From Spirogloea muscicola (taxonomy: Eukaryota > Streptophyta > Zygnematophyceae > Spirogloeales > Spirogloeaceae): a stretch of DNA of 64,000 bases. The stretch is from positions 434,889 through 498,888 of the forward strand of contig WELB01000052.1 in the NCBI GenBank assembly GCA_009602725.1, written 5' to 3'. Of the stretch, positions 31,695-43,034 are shown one piece after another. The position numbers and the translations under genes are program-made. Within the stretch, counting starts at the first letter, position 1; each line of letters starts with the position of its first letter. The notes beneath the pieces are model-generated. The model was not told the DNA's origin, made no database searches, and saw only the letters and a list, made by a program, of their open reading frames with translations.

Positions 31695-32501
31695 ACCCGG
31701 GACCCCCCACTCAGGCTGGCGCTTAGGCTGCCACTGCCAAGGCACCCCGGCACCGCCCCCACATGGCCAGGCCGGGTGGGTGAAGCTGCCGTCACGTCCG
31801 GGAGCGGCCGCCGCCGTTTATCCTTAGGGTCTAGTACGCACGTGATTACTGTCACGTGTAGCGTCGTGATTGTTCGATGACTGCCACGCGCCCCGTCAAG
31901 GGCGACGCGCCGGACGGGCCTCACGGGCAGTGTGGAGGTGCCGACCCCGGGGCTCCCAAGCTCGCGCGGCCGCGGCTGGGGAGGGGCTCGTACGGAGATG
32001 AGGCACGGCGGTGCGCATGAACCCAGAGGGTGGGCCAATACAAGCCAAGTTTGTTCGGGTACATGCCAGTACTAGAAGTGGGACAACAACGGCGAATGAC
32101 ACATGGGCCGCGGCGCCCAAGCCTCGTCAGCGGCGCCGCCCGGAAGGGGGGGGGGCACGTCACAGTCCCCACCCCCTGCCGCTGCCGCCGCAAGCCAACC
32201 GCCGCAGACCAGCTGCCACGGCCGCCGCCGCCGCCCGCTCCTCCTGCCACTCCCCGCACCGTCTCCCTCTACCGGTCTCTGGATACATAACACGCGGCGT
32301 ACTCCCCCGGTCTCACTTCCCCCCCGCTCGACCGGACCAGTGCAGCCACCCGGCCGCCTGCAGCAGCCTCCTCGCCCCCTGCTGCAAGCCCCTCGGCGCC
32401 CTGTCTCCGCGCACCTCCACAAGGCTGGCCCGCGCTCTCGCAGCTGGACACTAGCCCCCGGCGGCCGCCTCTCGGCAGCTGCACGAAGCTCGACGTCGGC
32501 C
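31695..32501. other. Upstream region of the hexose carrier
   Basis: A minus-oriented module M lies at 32005-32070. From 32100 the sequence is C-rich and is probably the promoter and 5' UTR of the transporter gene. A 10-base G run occurs at 32147-32156. Confidence 0.45.
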
Positions 32502-35147
32502 ATGGCGGGCGGTGCCTTTGTTCCAGCTGCAGGCGCGCCAGTCAGACAGTTCGATGGCCGGCTCACGGGCTACGTCATGCTCGCATGCTTTGTGGCCGCC
32601 AGCGGAGGACTGCTTTTCGGTTACGATATTGGAATCACAGGTAAAGTCGCTTGGGGATCCTGGCATTAAGTGTTGCCCCGGGGAGTATGTTGTATACACA
32701 TCTGCTCTGTGCTTACAGTCGGGTGCCATGTCTTGGTCGTGGCTGCACGGCCTTGCACGCGTATGTACCTGACAGTCGATCACTGCCTGGTTGTTGCAAG
32801 GTGGAGTGACATCCATGGATGACTTTTTGGCTAAGTTTTTCCCGAACGTCCTCAGAAAGATGCAGAGAGCGCACCAGAATGCTTGGTGCAAATTTGATGA
32901 CCAGCTCCTCCAGCTGTTTACCAGCTCATTGTTCATCGCTGGTATGATTGGCACGTACGGAGCATCGGTTGTCACCAGCAAATTCGGACGGGTCAAGAGT
33001 ATGCTGATTGGAGGCTTGTTCTTCCTACTTGGAGCTGGTCTGACTGGAGGTGCCGCTGACTTGCCGATGCTCGTCATTGGAAGAGTCATGCTCGGTTTCG
33101 GTGTTGGATTCGCCAATCAGGTCAGCCACTTAAAGCTTTCAAGCGTGAAACGTATGATTTTTGTTTGCACGTTCACGTCAACGCAACGTCAGTGAAGTAG
33201 CAAGGTAGACCAGGTTCCCGACTAGGTTCTAGCATATTTGCAACAGAGGAGGTTGATACGTCCCTTCAGTAGCTACTTTTACCTTGTTTTGAAAAGGCCG
33301 ACTGCACTATGGCTGGCACTCGCGAAGCAAAACATCTGAATCAGTCGGCTCGTTGACCATCTGCAGACTGTGCCACTTTACCTTTCTGAGATGGCGCCAG
33401 CGCAGCTTCGAGGAGGGCTTAACATGATGTTCCAGATGGCCACCACTATTGGCATTCTATGTGCACAACTCATAAATTATGGGACAGAGCGCATCACCCC
33501 ATGGGGCTGGCGTCTCTCGCTCGCTTTGGCTGGTGTACCTGCAGCTATCCTCACCTTTGGCGGACTTGTCCTGCCAGAAACGCCTAACAGGTACTGAGAT
33601 TTCACCACATGTAGCAACTCCTAGGAGGTGAAACTCTAGCAGGAATCTAGCCAGCAGCACTATGTCAATTGTCATCAGAGCTGACCGTATCATCGCTGCG
33701 TGCATGTCATTCTTGCGTGCAGTTTGATTGAACGCGGTCTGCTTGAGAAGGGCAGAGCAATGTTGGTGAAGATTCGGGGCACAGACAACGTACAGGTATA
33801 AACTTTGTCTTACAATCAGGCACCATCCATGAGCACCGTTTGGCTTATCTGGTTGATCCTCCCTGTGACTCTAGGGTAAGAGATTTGCTCTTTGACGAGG
33901 CCTAGCTGCAACCATGGCTGACTCATACTCGTGGTTTGTACAGGCGGAGTATGACAACATAGTCTTTGCCTCTAACAGAGCTGCTGAAGTCAGGAATCCA
34001 TTCTCTAATATTTTCAAGCGTGCCTATCGGCCAGAGCTGACATGGGCTATCCTCATCCCAGCCTTCCAGCAACTTACGGGCATCAACGCAATCATGTTCT
34101 ATGCTGCACCTCTTTTCAAGACTATTGGATTTGGTGCCAGTGCAGCACTTTACACAGCTGTCATCATTGGAGGAGTTAATGTGGTCTCAACGCTTGTTGG
34201 CATTTATGTTGTCGACCGGAGGGGGAGAAAGGTGCTCTTCCTGGAAGGAGGCATTCAGATGACGATAATGCAGGTATGGTTGCTTATTTTTGTGCACAGT
34301 GAGTGTCTCATTGTTGGTCTGTTGTGGTCAAGTCCTGTCCTGATATAGTAGCCTCCGTTGTAATTCGTTATCTCGTCTGTCCTTGCAGATAGTTAGTGTA
34401 GTGGTCCTGTCAGACTCACTCCTGTTGTCTATCTTCTCGCAGGTTGTGATTGCAGTAGTACTTGCTATCAAATTTGGCAACGGGGACAAGTCGCTTTCCA
34501 AGGCATGGGCTTGGATTGTGGTAGCTCTCATCTGCATATATGTTGCTGGCTTTGCCTGGTCTTGGGGTCCACTTGGTTGGTTGGTACCTTCAGAGATCCA
34601 GCCTTTGGAGACCAGGTCGGCTGGTCAGGCTATCACAGTTTCTGTGAACTTCCTCTTCACTTTCGCCATTGGACAGGCTTTCCTCTCCATGCTCTGCAAC
34701 TTCCAGTAAGCACCCTGCGCTGCTCCTCGATTGAAGTGTAAAATTTGCTACTTAACGTTGCAACCCTATGCAATTTATGAGTCTTGCACTAGCTGCTGCT
34801 TAGATGCTTAAATGAGTGCCAGGTGAGAAGCTTACTCCAGCTTCCATGTTGACCACCATGTTTCCCTGTGAAACAGATTTGGCATTTTCCTCTTCTTCGC
34901 TGGCTGGGTGGTCATCATGACTATCACTGTCTTCTTTTTCCTACCTGAGACCAAGGGTGTTCCTATTGAGGATATGGCTGACGTCTGGCGTGCTCATTGG
35001 TTCTGGAGGCGAGTCGTGCCCGCCACACCGTTGAATGCGTTGGAGAAACCTGATCTTGAGATGGACGCAAAGAGGGCTTATAGTCAGCCCACGCTACCAG
35101 CTGTCCAGCCTCAGACCAGTCCTCAGAACAGCCCATATCGGAGGTAA
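32502..35147 (+). CDS. HUP: Hexose/H+ symporter (HUP/STP family), 7 exons
   Basis: Exons: 32502-32640, 32801-33120, 33367-33590, 33723-33795, 33944-34273, 34443-34705, 34877-35147, giving about 539 residues with 12 predicted membrane segments. Marker motifs of the sugar porter branch of the major facilitator superfamily are present: [14 protein letters not shown] in helix 1, [38 protein letters not shown] after helix 6, [16 protein letters not shown] in helix 7, VDRRGRK, and [11 protein letters not shown] after helix 12. The start MAGGAFVP resembles the MAGGG start of Chlorella HUP1. Such proteins import glucose and related hexoses with protons across the plasma membrane and are induced in heterotrophic growth. 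All junction phases agree. The sugar preference cannot be told from sequence by eye. Confidence 0.95.
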
Positions 35148-36330
35148 TTAGATCTTATCAACTTGCCAAGGATCTGAAGGGGGTTTCTGAGAAATGCAAA
35201 ATGTCCCTCACATGGGGAGACCAGTACTCGAGTCCATTCTTCCCCACGTAAACAACCTGAGTCTGCAGTCACGTGTGATAGAGGCAAGCATACAGAGCCG
35301 CAATTTTTGAAGTGTCATGCCCACATGTACATTTAAAATTTGCTGATCGATTTTTTAATGTTCTTTTAGATCTTTTGAATGCACAAGTTCTTGTCTGTCG
35401 CTAGTCCCAATCTGATATATGGCATTGTGACCCATGCGTTGAAAACCTTTTCAATGCACAAGATTTTTTCTGTCACTAGTCCCAATCTGATATATGGCAA
35501 TGTGACCCATGCGAAGTAATATGAACCATAATCTTCTACTAGTTTCTTATCTTCTACTAGTTTCTGCTTGCAAACTTGAATCTTTGAATGAATGCAGCTT
35601 CTCAAAAGTGCCCGGTCATAATCATGTCATAAACATGATGAATGTTCATCCGTCACAAATGAGAAAAATAGTTCCTGCCCCTTCCCATGTCTCTGAATTC
35701 TTGAGTTGCAACTAAGATGTGGAAAGAAGATTAATCAAATAGTCTGGACTACGTAAACAAGTCCAACCTGCACCATTACGACTTTCGAATGATCTTGACA
35801 TACGATTGCATTCTCCTGATAATTGTAGATCAGAAGTCTTGCCAGAGCTGGTTATCATAAATCAAATTGGTGGTACACAATTTACTCGCTCCTAAGATGT
35901 AGAGTTTACCCTCCAGTAGTGGGAGAAACAGCTGATTCCATAGCTCCACGTGACGTCAGATCGCTTGATGATAGGTAGATTCTTGATGTACCCTCCTGGT
36001 TAAGGTGCTGCAGTGCCGGCATAGGACAGTCATTTTGCAGCCTTGTGCTGTTATTATTTACCAACATATGGTAGGGAAAGCCAGCTCCACCTCCCGTTTC
36101 TTCCTGCCAACCATGCTTACGTCCACTTCCCTCAGGCGTCCCCATTAAGAGATTTGGTGACACATGAGCTGCCTCCAAAACATGTGAGTGAGTTCGTGCC
36201 CAGTGCCTGCTGCTTGCTGGACGGTCGTGAACGTGCATGCATGGCATCGTCATGCCTACCATGTTGCACAACCCGAATGTAAGCAGCCTGATTACAAGCC
36301 TGCAGGTATCAAAGTATCAGCAGCCGCATC
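35148..36330. other. 3' flank of the transporter, AT-rich, no gene seen
   Basis: It contains the two-copy tandem repeat annotated separately and a 17-base duplication of ATCTTCTACTAGTTTCT near 35533. No coding exons were recognised. Confidence 0.45.
35372..35515 (+). repeat. Tandem duplication, 76-bp period, two copies
   Basis: Both units contain CTAGTCCCAATCTGATATAT and GTGACCCATGCG. They start at 35372 (TTTTGAATGCACAAG) and 35448 (TTTTCAATGCACAAG). Confidence 0.85.
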
Positions 36331-36339
36331 CTTCATCAA

Positions 36340-37070
36340 GGAACTAAGCTCTTCCAAAGGGGGCGAGGACTGTGAGAGGCCCAAGAAGACAAGGTCCGAA
36401 AGGGGCGGAAAAGCGTCCAGAAAGAAACAGTGATGCGATGGCTGTGCAAGGGCCAGCCCTGACGGAGCGAGGAGGAGGGGAACGGCCCGCGGTGCACATG
36501 ATATGAAGGTAAGCCAGCACACTACTTAGGCGATCAGAGAGTAAAGCAATGGGGCTACATCGAAGCAAAGGGAAGCTTCAGGCTAAGAGGGGCTCAATCA
36601 ACAAAAGAAAGTAACAGCTGAAGAATGACAGTGGCACTCACGAGTGAGCACTCACAACTTTGACAGGCTACGTATTGGAGGAAGGAGAGGGCTCTTATTA
36701 CGGACGACTGGAGCTTCCACAAGAAGATGAAGCTCTTTCTAAAAGGGTGAAAGGCCAACCCAGAACAGGATGGACAAGGTCGGCAGGAAGCCTCTGTATG
36801 TAAGCGCAAAGAGGAAAGGTCGGCTCAAAATGGGGCAACGGTTGTGAAAGAAGTGGCTCTCCCAAAGGGAAAGGGAAAGAATGGACTGTGGTCCAAAGGG
36901 GCCGGAAAGCGCTGATTACATAGCTACCCAAGTGGCAATAACGAGTGGGTCAGAAGCAGTCCGCAAACCAACCTGCCAGAGCTCACGAGCACCCCCTTCC
37001 TTTCACACTGTTCTAGTCCTCGTTGTCGCACCGTCACTTTGGCATGGACATAAAATTGGCTAGGCTTGGC
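36340..37070 (-). mobile_element. Serial family B tails and module M, minus strand
   Basis: Hairpin-tail fragments lie near 36355-36470, 36740-36790 and 36820-36915, with a module M at 36480-36560 and a LINE coding end with CACTCACGAGTGAGCACTCA at 36635-36670. In minus-strand order these read coding end, module M, tail, as in other copies. Confidence 0.6.
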
Positions 37071-37149
37071 CTCCTTTCCACTCCCTTTTCTGCTGGCCAA
37101 CCACAGCCAGCGCCCTTACAGGAAGAGTCCTTCTCACTTTCAATAGCAC

Positions 37150-37570
37150 CGGCTGTTGGATTCAGCGCTGTCTGGCCCCTTCGGACCTAATCCTTTCTTG
37201 GTCCGCTTGTGGCTGCTGACTCGGGGTTACGACTGCTCCATAAGAGAAGTGCTCGCCGATAAGCTGTAGTCTCTTGCATAGCTGTGTGGGTTTGGCGTCT
37301 TTCGGTTTTTGCTCATTCTTCCTGGGCTGGCTTCTCACAGCCTCCGCCTCCTTGGAAAGCGGCGGCTCCAAATCTAGAGGTTACTGAAGTGACAACCTAC
37401 AGGAAGGCTTTAAGGACAGCGCTTTTCGGCCCATTCGAACCTTGTCAAATACTGTTCGGGCTGGTCACAGCCTTGCGCCTTTCGGGAGAGCCACTTTCTT
37501 TGGTAAGAAGCAGGCGCGGGGTGCGCATGAAATTGAAAGGGAGACCAATTCTAGCCTTGCAGATGTCCTG
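37150..37570. mobile_element. Two plus family B tails followed by a minus module M
   Basis: Tails with GGGCTGGCTTCTCACAGCC (37325) and GGGCTGGTCACAGCC (37460, ending GAGCCACTTTCTTTGG) abut a minus-oriented module M (37508-37570). This end lies directly upstream of the RNase II gene. Confidence 0.6.
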
Positions 37571-37631
37571 TTAAGAGTCTCTCTCTCCGGAAGAGCTCAC
37601 CTTTGGGCTGGCCTTCCCAGCCGAAGTCCAC

Positions 37632-40600
37632 TTGTGGTGGGGGCTTCCATCACCGGCAGTGGGAGGGGCGCGCCGTGGCCTACCTCGTGGCCGTCTAAAC
37701 CCTCCGCCGGCAGGGGCTCCCCTGAGCCAGCCCGCCGCCGCCGCCGCCCGCCGCTCGCGGAGGAGCGGCGGCCGTGGCGCTGCCCCGCGGGCATGGCTTC
37801 GCCGGGCGGCGACCGACGGCGGCGCCCAGCCGGTGGCGCCGGACAGCGCCGCTGGCCCAAGTCCGCAAGTCCTGGCGTACCTGACCCCCCCCTGGCGGGC
37901 CGGGCGGGCTGCCGGGCGGCGGCTGCCAGCCCCGGCCTCGCCGCTTCTGCCTGCACCCGCCAGGGGGCTTGCCTCGTCGGTTGCTGCGACCGGCAGCAAA
38001 GGCGCAGCTGCTGGCAGCACCCCGGAGGCCATCCCCTTCCTAGGCGACACCTTGGCCTTCCCTGCGTTGATTGCAAGCGGCCAAGCTGGCGGCAGGGGGA
38101 GGACAAAGCCGTCGGCTTTGGCTTCAAGGTAAGACCCAAACATCCTCAGAATATCAAAGCCCCCTCAACATACGTCATGTCGTGCATTATGCCGCGCTTC
38201 AGACTCTACGCTGGCATACTACCAATGCGAGTTGGTTAGTCGGCTGCAACAGCCGGAAAGCTTTGCTATTTGCTATCATGCGGAGAGCTGGTGTTTATCA
38301 TCCCCTTTGCAGCGCTTCAAGAAGCAATGTTGCTGGTAGCCAGAGCAGCGACGACAATCAGTCAAAGCTACGCAAGGGCCAGCTTGTGGAGTTCGAGCGG
38401 GACAACACCCGTGTTAGCCTGGGCGTCCTTCAGAAGCCTGACGGGAGGAGGAACTGGATCACGACAGATCAGGTTAGTTGGTCAGCTGGCATCTCGAAGC
38501 ACTGGCACCTGGGGTTGCATCTACTTGCAGGCTTGGGTTGGGACTAATACGCAGGCAGAGGTTGCACAAACGAATATCAGCAATCACCTTAGGAATCTAG
38601 AGCTAGATCGAGCAGGAGCAGAATTAGGGATTGTCATTCGCTTGGGTGGTCCTTGATTGATGCTTGTACCATACATTTCCTTATTGTTTATGCAAAGCTA
38701 ACGGCTGTTCATCCAAATAGATGCACACCACAATTGCGTCTGTGCTCCCTAGGACCTCTAGACTTATGGTCCTCACCTACGCTGTCTATAATATGCATTT
38801 CCTCTGCCGACTTTTGATGATCTGTCATATGCCCAACTGCAGTTTGGAAACAGCTTCTCCGTGAAGCCTTCTCAGATGACTTTTGTCATCCCTGGCACGC
38901 TAGAGTATACAGAGAAGGATATAGCAAACTTCAATGACCAGGTCCAGGCATTGCTGGTGAGCACTAAGAAGCACACACAGAATGTTGTGTCAATCCATTC
39001 AGTCAGTCTGCAATAATTTGTACATGAAGCAGATGAAAATTTCACTAGGGAAGATCCTTAAATAAGTCAGGTGTATGCATGAAAGTTGAGGGCTCTAAGA
39101 TTCTCACAATCTGTGGGTGATGTTAGTTTCTCACGTAGTGGAGTCCTATGATTCTTCCTGGTCAGGATCCCACTTTGTTGGAGCTGGCCTGGGAGGAGTT
39201 GGTGGATAAGAAGCCGGTTGTCCACGCTGAGGAACTTGCAGAGGTGAACATTGCAACGCTATGTAGCTGCTCCTCTAAAGCCAGCAGTAAGGAGAGGCAA
39301 GTTGCACTGATTTGGAACAGTCTCCACACCAAAGTGTATGTGATATTGTCGTAAGGACATACTGGTGCAATTACTCCGAGGCAGCTGTGAGGCTGTTGTT
39401 GACTGGTCTATTGATGCTCTTGCAGCTGTTATTCATGGGGAACGGCCCAGTGGAGTGCTACTCTGCCCACAGGTTGCTTGCAACTGATCGCATCTACTTT
39501 AAAAAAAAGAGGATGGACAAGGAAGGGATTGCGTCTTATGAGCCTCGGCCTCCTACACAGGCAAGTGTGCAGACCATCAACTACGATCTTTGGGAAGAAT
39601 CAAAGATGACTGCACATGTCTGTGTTTGACCGTGATTCTTTGTCCTTTTATCTATCGTGGTATAGGAGCCGTCTAGGGCAGTCATGCTTGCTCCTCAGTT
39701 TCCATAGTTCCTCATTTACTCTCTGAGCAGGTAGAAGAAATGAGATTGGAAGTCAAAGTCAAGGAGGCACAGGAGAAAGAGCTGGAGGCATTTGTCACGG
39801 CTGCTCGGACTGCCATCCATGTTAGAGGGGCTCAGAAGCCTCCTGTCAGCAGCTGGAAGGAGAATCAGGCTCATTGGCAGAGGCTTGAAGCCATCAAGGC
39901 CTACTCCTTGGATCTACTGTCTTCTGACGGTCAGAAGAAGCTCGCTGAAGCTGTAAGCATGAGGCCGCTCAGATGGTTGCTTAAATGCTGCGCTTGCTTT
40001 GGAGTGTATCTGACACAAAGCCTTGAGAAGGAGGAGCTACACATCGTCAAGAAGACTACACATTTGCTGCTGTTTTTCCGCAGACAGTATGTAGTCTGTC
40101 CAGCTATGTTTTTTCTGCAGACATTCTTAAAGAGACTACACATTTGCTGCTTCTTTAGGCTAGAAGACAGAGAACTGCTGTGCACATTCCCTGACATCTG
40201 GCTTCCTTGGGACCTGGCTTGACAGTCTCTAGAAGCCTTGGGAGTGGCTAGACAACAGTCTGCAGCTCTTGAGCTACTGATAAGGATGGGGCTTGTCCCT
40301 TATCACATCAATAGCTCTCTCCTCAGATCTTCACTTCCTCAAACGTTTTCTCCAGCTGTTGAAACTGCCACAGCAGATTGCTTGCACACGTTAGACCCTG
40401 ATGAGGTTAGCCCCACCTCAGTTGTGGACCGAATGCTCAGCTTTGCCATACTGATCCTACTGTCGGCATGCATGGGGGACAAATGGATATACACAGTGGT
40501 CTACATACTTCATGTCACTAGGGCGCTCTATAATTGTCCTTTTCTCTCATTGCAATCGTGCAGGGTTTGCGTGTAGACCTTTCAGATTTCAAAATCTACA

Positions 40601-43034
40601 CCATCGACTCTGAAGATACTGAGGAGGTATGATGACAAAGTTGACGGCTTGGATCTGCATCGAGTACGTTACGTCGGAGCTACTTATTCACTTGTGCTAT
40701 TTGCATATGCAGATTGATGACGGCCTCAGTATACAGAGGCTAGAAGATGGTCGCCTGCGGGTGTGGATCCATGTTGCAGATCCTGCTCGATTTGTGGTGC
40801 CCAATGACGTGCTTGACCTGTGAGTGTTTTGCGTGCGCAACTTCTAGAATCAGACTGCTCAAGCCATTAGGTACAGGTCGTTCTAGAGAAGTAAGTGATA
40901 GGCGTCGCAATTCAATCCTTTAGATTGAGATTACGGGTGGTACAGGTCGTTCTAGTGAAGTAAGTGATAGGCGTCGCAACTCAATCCTTGAGATTGAGAT
41001 TACGGGTTGCACACTCTTATTGAGATTCCATTGCTGTAATTGGTGGAGGAGTACCATCGGCTCAGCTATGACAGCGTCCTGTGTTGTGACAGGGAAGCTC
41101 GGCATAGGTCAACTTCAGTCTACCTGGCCACAGGAATTTTACCAATGTTTCCAATGCACCTGGCATCAGGTCCTATGAGCTTGAGACAAGGCAGCTCATG
41201 CTATGCCATGAGTGTCAGCGCCACCCTCGACCATGATGGCAGGTCTTGTAAAGCATCCGTATGGACAGGCATTGTCATTTTGCAGTGCTCCATAGCAAAG
41301 GAACATAATAAGATTGAGCTGTGCCAATGGTTCCAAGAAGTGTAGAGGCTCAGGCTTGCTTAGGCTGGTTGAGAAAGGGAGCTGGAAGCTTGCTGCCCAT
41401 GCAATGTGGTTGCCTCAGCAGCATGTATCCTTCTTGTACGTGTGGCAGTTTAATACAATGGGAGGTTTTCAATTCCAAAGTGAAGCCAACGTACAGGCTG
41501 TCGTATGAGGATGTCGAAGAGATACTGGCTTTAGATGTGAAGGAGGAGCCCGAGCTCTCACTGCTTGCGGAAGCTGCAAGGCTCCGACGTAGTTGGCGAG
41601 TATCACAGGTATGCACTTGTATAGAAAGGACGGTGCTATTCAGAGAGTCCTCTTCAGGCACAGAAGAGATATGAAGGTGTTCATGGCTGAAACTCATCAT
41701 GACATCTGCTTGTAGTGTGTGCAATAGGGTGCAATAGAGCTACACATGCCAGAAGTGGACATCAAGGTGGAGAATGCAGATGAGGACCATCCACCAGTCA
41801 AGATTATCTTGAATGACAATGTCTCAATGGCAAGGATGCTCGTATCAGAGTTGATGATCCTTTGCGGAAGTGCCATAGCTGAATATGGACGTCAAAGAGG
41901 GCTCCCATTGCCTTACAGGTCAGTTGGCAATGTGGCCTATGTGTGCTGTACGTGCTAAAATTGCATGCAGGCTCATACTTGGATCAGACACGATAGATTG
42001 CTTACAATAGTGCTAGCATTATTGTCTGTGGTTGTTTTAAATCAAGGAGCTAAGGCACTCTGCTCTTCATACAGGGGCCAGCAGCAGCCAAAGCTCCCAG
42101 ATGACATTGATCTAGAAGGTGTTCCAGATGGCCCCTGCAAAAGCGTCCTGCTGCGGAGTTGCATGACAAAAAGTGAGGTCACCGCCAAAGGACCCATTGT
42201 ACACTCTTCTTTGGGTCTACCTGGCTATGTACAATTCAGTTCTCCAATACGGCGATATAGCGACCTCCTTGCGCACTACCAGGTTCCCTTCACGTGCCAC
42301 CTCTGTCCGGCCAGCTCTTGCACAATCTGACGTACACCCATGCACGGACGATTATCATGCTGCAAAGTGCCGCAACCTTATGGCCTGGTAAATCACGTCA
42401 CATTGTCAGGTCAAGGCAGTGCTGCGGGGTGAGGAGCCGCCATTTGGAGCTGAGGAGCTGGACTCCATGATGGCCTCAGTTGCTATTCGTGGCAAGGAGG
42501 CCCGCCGGCAGGAGCAGGCATGCTTCCGCTACTGGTTAATCGAGCACCTGAAGAGGCAGCCCAGAGAGCGGGTGTACCGTGCCACCATCCTTCGGTGGCT
42601 GCGTAACGAGGATACGCTTGCAGGGGTCCTACTGGAAGAGGTATGCATGTTGAAGCTGAAACGCTTGTGACAAGCAGAATGATGGAGCAATTACAGACCC
42701 GCTGACTGAACAGGAGAAGTTGCATCGACCTCCCAATCAGCAGTGATACCTTGTCATAATGTTCCAGCCACTTTGTAAGTGATCATCTAATAGCCTTTCA
42801 TTTGTGCTGTTGGAGCAGGTTGGGTATGAGACAGTTGTGCGGCTGACTAGCAGCAAGCCTAGGTTGGGTGACAGTGTGGACTTAGTAGTGGTGGAGGCTG
42901 AGCCACGCCAGGACATCTTGCGCCTGCAAGAAGCCTCTCCTTCCCAGACAAGTGCTGGGCGCATGCATGCAAACCCCTCAAGTACCACTCCAGCTGCAGG
43001 GGAGCACAAGATTGCAGAGGTGCTTGCTGCTTAA
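37632..43034 (+). CDS. RNR1: Organellar exoribonuclease II (RNR1-like), 15 exons
   Basis: Exons: 37632-38128, 38313-38472, 38843-38956, 39166-39243, 39426-39560, 39731-39952, 40226-40405, 40564-40626, 40713-40819, 41093-41242, 41449-41608, 41728-41918, 42075-42282, 42410-42640, 42819-43034. The product is about 903 residues. The first ~160 residues are Ala/Arg/Pro-rich, like an organelle transit peptide. An SH3-like segment follows (GQLVEFERDNTRVSLGVLQK), then a helical spacer (CYSAHRLLATDRIYF), the RNB catalytic domain (about D477, E483, D485, D486 in YTIDSEDTEEIDDGLS; IHVADPARFV; YVQFSSPIRRYSDLLAHYQ) and an S1-like end. It closely follows Arabidopsis RNR1, a 3'-5' exonuclease that matures plastid rRNA and mRNA ends. 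As in that clade, glutamate replaces one of the bacterial catalytic aspartates. Intron 5 is GC-AG. The start is the least certain part. Confidence 0.92.
40870..41007 (+). repeat. 69-bp tandem duplication in intron 9 of the RNase II gene
   Basis: Two copies, at 40870 and 40939, begin GGTACAGGTCGTTCTAG and contain AAGTAAGTGATAGGCGTCGC. They differ at about five positions. Each contains a donor-like AAGTAAGT word. Confidence 0.88.

Noticed and set aside
34383-34442. Alternative acceptor CTTGCAG at 34382-34388 for transporter exon 6
   Set aside because: Using it would insert non-hydrophobic sequence out of phase with the helix; the acceptor at 34441-34442 restores QVVIAVVLA.
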